Below are positions 15,101 through 29,000 of a stretch of DNA of 64,000 nt, one piece after another. This DNA comes from Atrichornis clamosus (lineage: Eukaryota; Chordata; Aves; Passeriformes; Menuridae), in contig WBMZ01010265.1 of NCBI GenBank assembly GCA_013400975.1, forward strand, positions 1-64,000. The letters are read 5' to 3'. Made by a program: the position numbers and the translations under genes. A model generated the notes under the pieces. That model ran no database searches. It was not told the DNA's origin and was given only the letters and a program-made list of their open reading frames with translations. Positions within the stretch are counted from its first letter, which is position 1. Each line of letters opens with the position of its first letter.

Positions 15101-18100
15101 AAAAGTCTGCTGTGTGCAGTACTGCTCACCATCATTTGCCAGCCACACCGAGCTCTGGGAACACGGGACTACTTGTCTGGAGATCCCCAAGAGTTTATTT
15201 ATAGCCAATAAGGATCACCTTTTCTTTCATAGAGAAAACAAGACTTTGGATGCAATGAAGGCATGTGAGGTGCCAATGATGGCATCCAGGGAGAAAGCTG
15301 GGTCCCCTTCCCTCTGGGCCACTTGCATTAAATTCAAGTCATACCGCACAATAATACTTCAAGTTCTGTCAAAAGCTTGAATGAACTCACAAAAATTGGA
15401 AAATTGGAAAAAAATGACTGAACAACATTTTGATACACTCAGGTGAAGCACATCTCTGAAATCATGCTCTCCACAAAGCCCCTGGCAGCCTCACCACAGG
15501 CTGCCTGGGACCAGGGCCAGGAGACCTTACCCGATGTCATCATGGGCTAGAAATGGCACTCCAGCTACCTTCCAAGCCCACATTGGTGGCAGCGAGGTGA
15601 AGCATCTTTATTTGGCAATACAGTGCACGTGCTCTTCAGCTGTGCTGTTCATTGTCGAGATTTACCGCCCTCTTCCCCTTGCCTCTCACTCAGAATCTGG
15701 CACTGTTCAAGGACTGACCCAAGCTTTTGGTACATCCTCCGTGGTCTCCTGAACACAGATTTTCACCACAGCAGCACTCTCAGTCACAGGATAATCACAT
15801 ATAGGTCAGCAACTATTTTCTGTGGCGTATCAGCTCTATCACAAATGACATCCGAATAAAATTCTAACAGATCCGCTGACATTTCATCTCAACGTTAAGA
15901 GATGTGACAAAGTCAATAAACACATCACACGTGCTTCAGGGTAGTGAATGGGTGAGATCAGTGCTTTTGCTTTAGTGTTTACTTTGGTGGAATCCAGAAT
16001 CCAACAAACACAGCAGTAGATTTCCTCTTGCCACCCCAGAACAGGCACCTCATAATTTAAACACCTCCCTTAGCATTGCCTACCAAATTAGTCTGCCTTT
16101 TCATTCTGACTTTAAACTGGCATCAACAAGTGACAAGGCTTTTATATAAGCTCAAGCCTGAGAATGTCTAAATTCATGTCCAACCCAAATCCATTCATTT
16201 TGGGATCTATCAAGAAGAGTGGAACAACAACTATTATTTACACAGAAATAAACACACAAAAAGTCTAAAATATAAATTAAAACATTTAAATATAATTATT
16301 TCTAGATAGATATGTGTGTATATATTCATACTATATAATTTACTTATTTATACATATAAAGATGTAACTATAAAGGCATATACCAGAAAGACAAATTTTT
16401 TGAGATCGGGGCTATTCTTTGAATTGCACAGTTCCTACTCAGTGACCTTCAGGACAACTGAAAAATCTGTGTAAAACACAGACCACACCTGAGTATCTAT
16501 TTTTCTCTGGCTTTTCTTTTTTTCATCTTTGAAAACCCTTTAGAAAAAAATCCACAAATACTAATGAGCACCACTTCTTCCTTTTTAGCGTTACATTTTT
16601 ATTACTATTCCCCTCAATATTCCAATAAACATTTTAGTTTGAGAATTTCCAACTCATTTCTGCTTATGACACCAGCAAAACCCTAATATTGTCCTGTCAA
16701 AGATCAAAAGAGAAAAGAGTGACTTCTAATAAAATCAGCTCTAATCCCATTAGATTTCGAACTATGCTCATGAATCTGCTCCTTAGGGGCCAATAACTAA
16801 AATGCCTTTTTCAGCTTCTGCTTCTTAATTTTTCTGTCTTCTTCAGAAACTCAGTAGCCACTCATGACATGCAGCAAGAAATATTTTTGTACTGAATATA
16901 CAGTACATTGTGGTGACTATTTCTCAGAAACAGATCTCTAATAGACAGTGCACATACACTTGTTGCTTCCAACCTGCAATCCCTCAGTGTGTAAAACAGA
17001 CCTAATGCCACAAGGCTATTGCTACTCCTCATTTCCAGTGTCACCACTAGAGCACAACTGTAATCGATCGTTTGCAATTCCTATATAATTTAAAGGATAT
17101 CACAGCAACATGTCATACATCACTCTGTAAAGCAATGATTACCTAAAAACCTGTTTACCAATTGTCCTGAATGTATATTTAAGCTCTATTCTTATGTTTT
17201 AATTATCGTACACAACAGTAGTAAATCTTTTTAAAAACCCACAAAACTCCGCATGATGCTATTGGATACGTCACTGCGTTTAGACTGACTAATAGAAAAA
17301 CTTTACTTCAAAGCCACAATACAATTACACTGATGTGGTCTGCACTGCAACCTTTTCTTTCTGGAACATAATATCACTTTCCAAAATAAGAATGTAAACA
17401 ATCAATATTCTTTTAGCTTATTGTTACTTCAAGGTAGTTACAATAAAGTTTCAGTAAAGTCATCTATTAAGACGTAACAAGAGTCAACAGTGCTGCAAAT
17501 AAATCAACCTATACATGTGATTTCAGCGACAAATGTAAAGAACTAAAATTTGTAGAAATCGTTTTGCAAGTTTACACATTAGGGTAATCTTTTTATCAGG
17601 ACATGTAGATCAAGATGGATCATTTCAGAAAGGATTATTCCCTCTGCTATGGAATATTCTATTTCAATATTTCCATAGAAACAGTAAAACCCATTTGAAC
17701 TGCTATTAGGCTACCACCACTATTACTGTCTGAAACACCTGAGCCCACATTTATAAAACTCTTTCAAATCTTTTGGCACCATATTAGAGTGAGGGTGCCT
17801 GATATCTTGCATCCTGAGTTATAAAGCCTCTGAAAAAAGAGCAGGGCCAATGCTACAGCTGGAAAAACACAACTTTTTAATTTTATTACTGAATTAGCTA
17901 CATCTGTGACTATATACACATCTTTAAGAGAGAGAATTAAAGACCTGATCCATATATCTAGATACGTACCTAAATCAACTTTGTTCAATGAAAATTGGGA
18001 ATCTAAGTGCTGTGGTTGGTCTGGAGCACAGTCTGCTTTCTTATAAGGCAGAGATTTACCTTCAAGCCCTGTACATTTGCCTTTCTGCTTCTCCCTCTCC

Positions 18101-21100
18101 TCCCCTACCGTGTAGATGGCTGCCACCAGTGTAAAACCAAAGGTGATCATTTCTCAACCAACCTGCCACACAACCACTGCTGTGCCATGGCTGGTTAATC
18201 CAGCACGTCCTGTTGGAAACCTACCGTGATGGCACTGTATCTGCCACTTCAAATTAGTGACTCCAAATATTCAGAGTTGCAATTGCAAACCACAGCCTGT
18301 CCCAATCCATTATCACATGACATTTGGTCAGCAAGCAGATTGTAAATTAACATTTCCATCTTCTACTGTAGCCTTTTAGTCATAGTAATTACAATAAAAT
18401 CTCTTTAATCAGCAGACTCATAAAATAACCAAGATGGATGTCTTTTGAGGGAGACCTAGTGATACACATTATGTCACCAGCTGCAGGGGGAGAAAATCAG
18501 CCTTTGCTAAGGCAGCAAAGCAGGAAGCTTTCTCACACTCAAGCCAGGACCAGCTATGAGTTCCTCAGTGATGGAACACTTCTTGCTGCGATTGAACTGA
18601 AACAAATAACGTATTTCTAGTTTTCTCTTCTACTGTCAGTGTACTTCCAATGATTTTAATAAAACACTCCCACAAAATGCCTGCAGATCACCTAAGCAAA
18701 GACAGATGTGCTCCGTAATATAATTTCTTCAACATTCAATGCAGTCTTTTTAACAGGGCTTATAATTAAGAATGCTTTTGATGGTGAAATTGGGCCTCCA
18801 CTGTTAATCAAAGGACCAAAGACACCCCTCAGCATGCATAATTCCATACCTCTTTGTTTCAGGGAAATCTTGACAGGAAAATAATGGTTCCTTCCATTTC
18901 TTTCTTTTCCGACAGTTAACCAGGGAAGGTTGTTCTGTTCAGCCTCCCAAACGCTGCAGCACAGGGGAAGGGGAAAGAGTCAGAGGCTCATACTTCCCAG
19001 GAGACCTTCTGCACGAGTTTTGCACTGGGGGTGAATTAATTGACTTGGGCAAAATGGCCTTTGCCAGATACTACGGGTACGTCCCAGAGCAACTTCGGAG
19101 CTCACTTAAAGTTCAGGAAAATCGCAGCCAGCTGAAAACTAACCCTATTTCTCATTCTTCAGATATCCCCAAATATGATCTCAGGTCAGACCCAGCTGGC
19201 CTCAGATGTACAGCACTGTCAAAACTCTTCAAAGGTTTGGAAAACCTGAAAAAAAAACACAACGTAGTTTTGCAAAGCTTCTGCACTGAAATACGTTCCA
19301 CCTTTGAGAAATCTGCCAAAGTTACCAAACAATTGCATTTCCAAGGAAAATTCTTAAATTTATAGGACACATCTGAGTTCTCAAATTGTAAAGCTAGTTG
19401 GTACTCAAGGCACAAGAATTTCTGCTAATAGAGAAAGAAATCAATTAAAAGACACATAAAAAAATAACAGGGGAAATGTATGCAAGCAGAAGAAATCTAA
19501 GAAGCTTTGTTCTGTCTCAATCTTCAAGACAGGTCTAAGAGTTCCTGATCCCGTTTTTCAGTATTTTAATCCCATCATTGATTTATCCACCAGAGAAAGT
19601 AAAGAAGTTTAATCTTCAGACAGTTATTGAAATCACTGCAGATTAAAGAGGTAAAAAGTACTCAGAAATAAAGCATCCTCATTTCCAAAGCTTTTTATAC
19701 TTGCAAATTTCATTAATCATTCTTTTTACAAGGTGCAAGTTTAGGACAATAAATCTAAACAACACCTAAAAATTACCAAACTCACAAAGACAGAGGTTCT
19801 AGGGCAATCTCAATCATGAGTTAAATACTCTTGTGTTACTTCCTTGAAGTTACTGGCCAAAGAGGCTTGTAAGAAATATGGATATCCCCTTACCTCAGCT
19901 CTATGCCCTCTGTGCTACATCCATGTGCCTCCCCCATACACAGCATTCATAATTCACTGAATTTACAGTCTTATTAGGAAAGGATCCATTTGAAGAAAAC
20001 TCTCATGAATTTTACATCAGTTTGTTCCTTTGGGTATTCCAGTATTCTTCAAAGAGAATGTGTCAGTAATTAATGCAGGTTCGTAAGTTTTCTTCCTAGG
20101 AGTCAGCCCACATATGTGTTTTTGTCCAACAGGGTATGTCCTTCAGCAAAGGCCTGAGTTGCACTGGGACCACTGTCAGCTCTCTAGTGAACCGTCAGCC
20201 ACTTTAATGTGGTCGCCTAGAAGTCATTCTGAAAGAAGCATGGTCCGTATTTTTTTCTTCATATCAAATGATCTGATCATCTTGATATAGTTCTAAATAT
20301 CTCCTTTCCTAACATAGCCTATTTTTACTGGTTTTATGTTTCTTCTACACTACCCAACTTGGTATTAAAAGCCAAGTGAAAAAATTTCAGAAGTAACTGA
20401 AGTATTTCATGTGTTTTGAGGAAATGGAACAAAGTTTCTCTAGAGAACATTACAGCTATCTTCTCACCAGAACGAGACAGAAGAGGGACTTACAGCCAGT
20501 TCCTTCTGGTTTGCAGTTATAGAGAGGCAAGAACTGCATTCATAGGAGATGCCACAGAAAGACATCTGGGGACACAAAGACCAAAGAAGAAAGAACACCT
20601 GAGGTAAGTAACAGATACAGCACTGCCAGTTACAACAGCAGCTAAATCCATTTCTTTAAACAACATCATGCGGCTCTTGGAGTAGATGGCAGGGCACAGA
20701 ATTACAAGACATCTTAGAGGACTGCAGCAGGTCATATTTTTAATTTTAAATCAGATAGCATTATAAAGACTGTGTCCCTAAAGGCCATTCCCCCACGTTA
20801 AACATTATCTCTTGCCACCCACAGTGATCACGCAGCACAACCTTTCCTTGCTCTACTCTGCACTCCATACTTAAACCATAAGAAACACATGGTGCTCTCA
20901 CTAGCTCCCCACCCCTGCCCCTGAAACTACTACATCCAGAATTACTGATTCATGCTGTTATGCAATGTCTTCCAAAATTACTTGGACTTTCTTCCCAGAC
21001 ATGCTAGTTCAACCACTGGAACAGCAGGAGGGAGATTAAATTTGATACCAGAACTTCTCTGTCAAGGAGAAGCCAATTTTTAAATTAGGAGCTGTTTTCA

Positions 21101-24100
21101 ATAACTACCAATGGTCTGTGGGCAACAGGGTTTTATTCTGGTCTCGGCTACAGTCACAACTAGGAAAAAGAGCCATTAGTCTGAAACTGAAAACTTCACA
21201 AAGATTGGATGAGATTCTTTATGGATTTTTCTTTCATGCATAATCAAATCTTCTAACTGCAGCCACAGTCAGAAGGCAAAGATTATAAATTTCCATATTT
21301 AAGTCAGGAAGTATACAATGTAAATGCTAGAGATCCAACAGCAAACACCTTCAGATATTCCCTGTGCCCTGGTGAGTGGATTCAACCAAGTATATGCACC
21401 AAGAATTCAGAAGCTTGTGTGTAAAGGCAATCCAAACCCAAAATATTTTCATGCACTATTCCTATTGTTTTATTTCTCACAACTTTTCTGTGTCAAAGGT
21501 GCTGAATCGGAAAAAAGGATGAAGTGGTCCTCTAACACTCCACTCAATGCAGGAAGTTTGAAAAAATACAAATAAGTAAGCAAAGGAAAAAAATTGATAG
21601 ACCTTTTTTTTTTTACTCAGTAGCAAGTAGAGTTACTTTTAAAACGAAAGCAGTGTCATGACACATGCTCCTCAGACTCTTCCTTCAGGGCTTCCCTCCT
21701 TCTTCTCCCCGACATGGCATAGCAAGCTTATATAGAGTCTTTGTAAGTGAAATGTACTGGTTCAGTATTTTTCTAATGCCTTCCATTAGGCAACATTTGG
21801 GGTTATTTTTCTTACTGTTAAGCTAAATTTTCATCGCAGTATAGCAGACAGTTATATCTTGAGTTTTGACACTTGAACCCCACTCATTGTGAAGTTGACA
21901 TGCATGCAAAAACTAGATTGTGAACTCCGACTCACACAGTACAGCAAAGCCCACTGCCATATTATCCTTCTGCACCTCTGAGAACTGCATGTTTTCCAGA
22001 GCACGCTCATTGTTCAGGCACTTTCAGCTCTGATCCTTTGCTCACTAAGAATCATTTTCCTTTCAGAGTCCTTTACACTACTACTTTCCAGCAGTAATAA
22101 ACACAGTTCTTTCAGGTAACAGCTGCCTTACAGTTTGACACCATTCAGAAACCTATTACAATGACTGCTACAGGAAGGTATCTTAAAATCACACTCATCT
22201 CCAACAGACTTTGAAACTCTGAGCTTTTAAATGCAAGTGTATGAAGCTCATTTTCTTCATAACACTGAAGCGGAGCAGCTACCTTAACTGACCCAGTGAA
22301 GAGTAAAATGCCAAGCAGCATCTCCCTGAATTGGACATGCACAGCCAGCACAGAGGGTGCAAAACAGCAAGAGCAGCACGGAGGATTTGAAAGAAAAACT
22401 TCCTCTGTTTGTGTTTTGAGGTGCAAGCAGTGACCACATTGCTTTAAGCATCAAAAACACAGAGCAGATCAGAGCTGGGTGAAACAGGATGCCTGTCACA
22501 GTATTTTTGTTTTCAAAGACTATTTAAGGAAACACTTAAAGATGTCCACAGTCCCACAGTGTCCCCGACCCCCCAGTTCACTCCAGGACTACTCCAACTG
22601 TGATCCACTACATGTCTGTAACTTCTACACAGCTGAAAATGCAAACTTCATATTGATGTTAACAGGAACAGCACTGCCCCTGTTTTGATAGTAATTATGA
22701 CTGGGACATACAAAGAGGGCATAAAAACCAAGTATTTCTCTGACATCTGTGAAGTACAAGCAGGAAAGCAAAGTGTCAAAAAATACAAAGTGTCACAGTC
22801 AAATGCCTTGGCTTTGGTCTTCCACAACTTCTAGACATCAAAATCCTTTAGAAAAGCCCTCCCGCACCCTTCTCTGCCTAATGGAAGTTATGGGGAGTTT
22901 AAATCAATATTGGTTCAGCCACTCTTCTGCTGAAGAACACTTGGAAAATAAACCAAAAAAGCTAGGTTCTCAAATACAAACATGTTTTGGCACTGATTAG
23001 TCTACAGGATAAACGACAGGTTTTCTTTCAAGGGTTAGGGTGAGTCAGAAACAGAACCAGCTCCTACAAGCAGGGGCTCCTGTCCTGTGACAGAATCTTC
23101 TACATCCCACGGCAATACAAACCTAAACTCCTACTGCAAACACCACCAGAGGAAGGACTGTATTGGTTGCATAATGTTACTCACCTCATCTAGAGATGCC
23201 AGTGATTTTAGCTGTATCAGTCACCTTATCTATGCCTGCATAAAGCATAGAGGCTGAGGCAGGTGCCTCCTTCATTCTCCATCTAGTTTGCAAAGAAAAG
23301 CTTTACAAATAAGGTTTCAGGGTATTTTGTTTTCATTTCTATTAAAAACTAGCAGATGATTCAGCCCTTACAGCATTAAAAAGTGTATTCAGTATGAGAC
23401 ATGGTTAAAAAGTAAATACCTCCGCTTGTCATTCAACTCGGAAACTGACTAGCCTCAAGCAAGTACCTCAGGATCTCTCTCTTTTCACACTTCTAGAACT
23501 GTGTAACCATCACTGTCTAATTCAAATAAAATAGACACTCCCGCAGGAATCTTCCTGCAATTAAGGCAAGCTGCAATTAAGCACAAAATAGCTGCAGAGC
23601 TCCGAGAAAATCAGTGAAACCAAATGCTCTGGTTCACAAGGCTCAAGGAACAGCCCCACTGTGTTTGCAAGACCACTGCTTTTCTCTTCTCCCCACAGAC
23701 ACTAACCCAGAGATAATTTGGGACTAACTTCATAAACAATAAAAAAATCTTCTTCAGGAGATGCTAAAATGATAACAAAACCGCAGGGGCAGGGGGGAGG
23801 AGAAAGAAGAAGAGAAATGCAAAAGTACTTGCGCACTGTATGTAGCTTCTGTCTTCTATGTCTGAGTTACGGGGTTTTTTGTAAAATGCTGTCGAAGCAG
23901 TCAAAATTTCTCCTTAATTTTTGTGAAGTTTCAGACAGTGATTAGGCACTGGCAAAGTTCTGCAGAGACAGGCTAGCAATAAATCAAAGGTTGATATGCT
24001 TATCTTAAGGTACACAAAGATGTCCCTTTGTTTTTAGCAGATCTTCTATTATTGGGATGGTGTGCTCTTGTTCCCATCTCAGCTGAGATCATGTACCACA

Positions 24101-25162
24101 CAGTAATATGCAAAATACCTCTCTACCAGTATGAACAGAAGAGCACCGTACCATATTATTCATGCAAGATATTATAAAAAAATAATTTCACAAATCTATT
24201 TCCTACATTTCTCCTCCCCTCTTACTCGCTGTTTACCTAGCTGCCAAAATCACTACATTTCAAATGCAGATGTGAACCTTACTATGAATATCAACTAACA
24301 TCTTCTGACTGAGCTACAATTTAAAATGTCAGTTCCAGGCAAACAAGTGAGCAAAACTCATGAGGGCATAATTTATTAACACTGTAAAATGGACCACTGC
24401 TAAATTTTTTCGTCTAGTAATGACAGAGTTGGCCCCAATCAAGACATGCGCACACTACAGGGAGTTACAGGCTCACCCTAATTCTGACAGCTGACTCAGG
24501 TTTTCACATTGCTTCAGTTCTTAACTGAAAACCAAGCAAAACATTAAAAAACCCCATATTCTAAGGTAATGGTGACAGACTACATGCTAAAACACATTCA
24601 AAGGATGCCCCATGCCCAACAACAATGAAAAATCCCTTTGTAGAAGATCACAGCGGCAGACAAAAATAAGACTGCACATGATAGTAAGGTAGCAACTAGT
24701 AACTTCTGTTGTCCTAAAAGTTGAAGCAGAGAGCTTTAGGAAAGTTTGTTCAATTTAATGTCAAAACTTTGAAAACTAGGGTTTCACAGCCTCAGAAGAT
24801 GACTTGTTAAGAGTGCTTAGTTATCATCAAAGTTACATGGCTTTTCCTGGGAAAACTAAACTTTCTCATCTTAGTCTCAGAGAATATGAAACACTTATTT
24901 TGCTGCCTACAAACATCCTTTTAAATTTGAATGCTGACCTTTTTTCTCCTTTCTACACTAAATAAATATTTATCCATCAAGCTTCTTCTATCCAGTTATT
25001 TTACGCTATGCATTTACTGACTTGATTTTCCATTCTAAAATTACTTGTCATTTTTCTGTGCTGATCTTCCTCTTAATGATTCTGGATCTCACTCCAGCTT
25101 ACCAATTTTAATCTGGTCTTCTATAACAGCCTGCAGTCCAGCATGAAGTTCACAGGCTTTGT
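9147..25162. other. intronic sequence without a recognised gene
   Basis: About 16 kb with no repeat I can classify, which is long for a bird intron carrying CR1 elsewhere. Composition alternates between AT-rich parts (near 12830-12900, 14100-14500 and 16262-16385) and slightly GC-richer parts (14720-15380 and 15450-15870). A 145-codon open frame at 14943-15380 has no recognisable domain and no supporting splice sites that I could see. Confidence 0.55.
16262..16385. repeat. AT-rich tract with ta-rich core
   Basis: Roughly 120 bases composed almost only of A and T. It includes tatgtgtgtatatattcata, tatataattt and a single tctagatagata stretch. No coding capacity. Confidence 0.7.
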
Positions 25163-25636
25163 TGTCTTGGTTCTGGCCAGGACAGGGTTAATTTCTGCAG
25201 TAGCCAGAAGCAGGCAAGGCCAGGACACAGAGGTTATTTTGTACCATTCCACGTCATTACCAGGAGCAGGGGGGAAAGGGAGACTCTTCTGGAGAGAAGG
25301 GGTTCCTTCTGGTCAAGTAAGCATGGTGATGCTTCTGAGGTGGAGGGAGCAGCGTAATGCCAGCTCCGAGCTGGAGGGAGCCGTCATGCGCCAGCTCCTG
25401 CAGTCAGGCTGAGCTCCGTGGTGAGCTTTTGATGCGTGTGAATCACTTGCAATTTTGCACACTTTTGTTCTTAATATTGTTGCCATTACTGTTCATTTTC
25501 TGATCTCATTGCTGCCTCCTGTAAATTGTTTAACCCATGATCTTTGCCTTTTATGCCTCCAATTCTCCTCTCCAGCCCACACTAGAGAAGGAGGCGAGCA
25601 GGGAGCAAGTGGCACTCAGTTTTAGTGGGAGCACAC
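25163..25636 (+). mobile_element. degraded solo LTR of an endogenous retrovirus
   Basis: The segment begins tgtcttggttctggccagga and continues with cagggttaat. It then has a taccattccacgtcatt block, a gtgaatcacttgcaattttg block, and a tail of the ctcagttttagtgggagcac type. This order matches a common avian LTR family that starts TGTCCTGGTTTTGGCTGGGA and ends in TTAAACCACGACA, recalled from memory. Ends are approximate and I see no clean target duplication. No gag, pol or env sequence is attached, so it is a solo, degenerate LTR. It is antisense to KLF12. Confidence 0.75.
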
Positions 25637-25679
25637 AAGTGGAGCATACCAATCCTACACCATGACATTTGTATATCCA

Positions 25680-26035
25680 CAAGGAGAGAGGACTCAGGGG
25701 GATCTTCATGTTTCTAACAAATGAGAGGGAGTAGAGAAGATGGAGCCAGACACTTCTCAGTAGTGAACAGACAAGAAGCAATGGCACAAACTCAAACACA
25801 GAAAATTCCATTTAAATATAAGAGAAAAAACTTCTGTACCATGAGGATGGCCAAACACCAGAACAAGTTGCCCAGGGAGGTTGTGGAGCCTTCGTTCTTG
25901 GAAATAGGCATACACGGACTGGATACAGCCTTGAGCAACGTGTTCTGGGTGGTCCTGCTAGACCAGAGTGCTGGATCAGACCATATCCTGAAGTGCCTGC
26001 CTGTCCCAACTACCGTGTGATCCTGTGGTTATGTT
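25680..26035 (+). repeat. CR1 LINE, 3' end fragment
   Basis: Recognisable CR1 blocks occur in the expected order: gactcagggggatcttcatg, gatggagccagacacttctc, caaactcaaacacagaaaat, aacaagttgcccagggaggt, and a degraded cttgagcaacgtgttct block. The expected terminal ATTCTGTGAT repeat is reduced to gtgtgatcctgtggtta. It begins only about 45 bases after the LTR at 25163-25636. It is antisense to KLF12 and moderately diverged. Confidence 0.88.
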
Positions 26036-29000
26036 CAACTGCATCCTTCCATCCTTAATTTGATAAACCCATCAGATATAGATGCCTCTGCCACACAGAC
26101 TACCATCATCATTTAATCTGTCTGCGGTCATACACAGCACATGCTTGTGTATGTTTGCAGCCATCCATGTAGTAATAATTCTGTATACATTGTAAATTCT
26201 CCAGATTGTTTCTGAGATGTCACATATGACTCCAATCAAAGTCTTACTGATGTCAAGGAGAAATACCTGGGACTGTTGTTTCACCCCAGCTGAGCTACAG
26301 TGTCACCAAATCACAATCACAAACAAATATTCCATAAAATCCATTTCACAAGCTCAATATATTCCATCATTATGTTTCTGTCCTCAGTACTGTAACACAG
26401 TCCAACTGGAAGACTCAAAGTCGATGTGCTTCATTACAAAATTGTCATAAAACATCCAGCTTACACTTATTCATGAGCACTTACTTTTGAAGAGTTGTGT
26501 TTGAGCATTTTTCATGGTGCCAAATTTGTCTGACTGGTCTGCAATTAGATCTTCCTTCTTTCTCCCTTTTAAGAACACACTCTCTATGTGCCTTCTTCTG
26601 TAATGTCACCTGTTCTTTGTGATTTTTACAAGGTAATTTCCCTTGGACTCAAAACTGCTTTAACTAGTACTTGGGTAGAAAAGAACAAACTCCACCCTAA
26701 GCCTGCAAATCTGAGCATTTCTAATTTATGAAAGGTGTTCTTTAACCTGTTCTTTCCTGTTTCTGCCCCACATTCCTTCCACCTTGCTGTTAGCTTCAAC
26801 CACGCTAAGAAGCTTATCCCAATCAACCTTCTTCATAAAGAGAGAAGACAGATTAGTATTCCAGCTTTTCCTGTCATCCATTACTTTCTCACTTTCTTCT
26901 TTAGGTAAGTCTTTGTCTCTACTTACAGAAGCCCTTTGCTGTTTACAAAACCTTACTTTGTTGTGCACTACAGCCCATACTATCTGCAGCTCTGCAGTTT
27001 TTAATTAGTACAGCATGCTTTTGATGTTCCTCTATCTTTAATAATCATAGTGCCAAAAGAGTTTGTAAACATTTCAAACTATTCTCCCTGTACTGCTGTT
27101 CGGATACTTCACTCTGGGATTAGCCAATACTCTCGAATTAAGTCTCAGCTTAGCTGCAGAGAGAAACTGCTAAATGATCTCAGGTTTTTAATAATCTTTT
27201 GTAACTATTTCAAAGCTGCGCTAAACAAATCAGTCAGAGAGCATCAGCTAAGCAGTACACCCACGTTCACAACTTTTCTTTACCTAATGATAATTACAGA
27301 TTGTACTACAGACAGCCTTTAATAAACAGAATCAGGTTTAGAAGGAAGACATCTGTAGAGACCTTTCTGTTGCTATGGAAATATCTTCAGGCCAAGCTGT
27401 CTTTAGCTCCACACATTACCTCCATATTAACCTATTATTATGCTTTTCTTTAGGTATTAGTACAAACCATGGACTAACTCACCCCAATCAGATTATTATA
27501 AATTATAATTTTGTCTGACTCTGAGGGATTCCGAAGAAGGAGTCACAATTGCTAAAGAAAAGAGTAAAATCCTGGACTTCCAGACAAACTGAATACTTGC
27601 CTGATGTTGCACGGCTTTTATTCTGCAGAGTCCTGAGTATCTGCAGCTTGCATCTGTAACTCGGGTAAGTCAAGGCTCCCAGCAATCACTAATGCACTTT
27701 CTGAAGGCCAGGTAGCAATTCACAGCTAAATTTTTTTCACATCACTATAAAAGTCTGGATGAAACTCTAGTTGTGCCAGCTCGAAATATTAAAACAGATG
27801 ATTACTTTTTGAAACTCTGTGATTAACGCAGTAACAATCAGGAATGCAATAAACAGCAATAACAAATGGTGTGGAACACTACAGCAATAGGCATAATAAA
27901 TGTGTACAACAGACTGTCTCACATGGAAGACCCTTTGCTTTGAAGGATCCCAAAACATTTTGCAACTATATGCACTTAACACTGCTGAAATGCAGTCATC
28001 TCTAAGGGTAGATGGTAATAAGCAACTTGCAAACAGCATACAGCATAACACGGGCATCTTTAACACCCACACAGAATAAACAGGATCTCAGTTTTTAAGG
28101 TCTCATCCAAAACACACCCACACAGCCTAGTGCATAGTATTCAATTTATTACTTCACATAAATGAAGAAAGAAATTAACCTCCGCTAAGGTATGAACCAC
28201 TGGTCTCGAGAAGAGTGAGGGATCCAAGCTTTAAGTTAGATTGTTCATAATTAACAACAGCATTTTGACCGCCTCTCTAAAATTACACAGAACATAACTG
28301 AAAATGTTCCTTATTCTGACAACACCTCATATTGTCAATAATTTTTAAACAGAAAATCAATCAGAAGTTTTCCCTATAGGCTTCCATTGCAACATTAATT
28401 TTTGTCAACAAGTATCTGATGAAAGATTTTTGGAGATAATCATTAAGATTGCTGCCCAAAGAAGGATGGACAACAACTTAAGCATGAGCTGAATGATATA
28501 ACTTGAAATCCATGGAAAAATAGAGAATTTCAGGAAATACAAAGCTACAGCTGCTGGTGCTTACCTAGTACGAAAGGTACCTAGTTAGTGAAAAGGCTCT
28601 AAGTAGAGTTTCTCAGATAAAGAAAATAATAACAAAAATGTTTTCTATTACGGTTTTTTCTATATTCTTCTAATACCTAGTAACCACAAAATGAAAAAGA
28701 AAGTAATTTTATCAGTCTGTCCAGAGTCTGAAGACCAATTTAGGTTCTATTTTTGAACTGCTGACACATAAATCTGTGGAAGTCTCTTCACAGACCCCAG
28801 TAAATCTGTGATTGTTGCTCAGAAGTAACACTGAGTTCAGTCAACAATTAAAACCATCTATTTTCAGAATAAAAGGTGACCTTTTCTTTCTTACATCTTT
28901 CTTTTGTTTATGCTTGATCTTATTCCCTCCAGTGGAAAAAAATACTCTTAGTAAGCAAAGGGATTGCTTTTTATGCAAACTGTAAAGTTATAAATACTGG

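Noticed and set aside
14943..15380. 145-codon open frame on the plus strand
   Set aside because: No recognisable domain, antisense to KLF12, and an overlapping frame is open as well; no splice or promoter context.
17764..18150. 128-codon open frame on the minus strand
   Set aside because: Same strand as KLF12 but no resemblance to KLF12 or another protein, and no acceptor/donor pair framing it.
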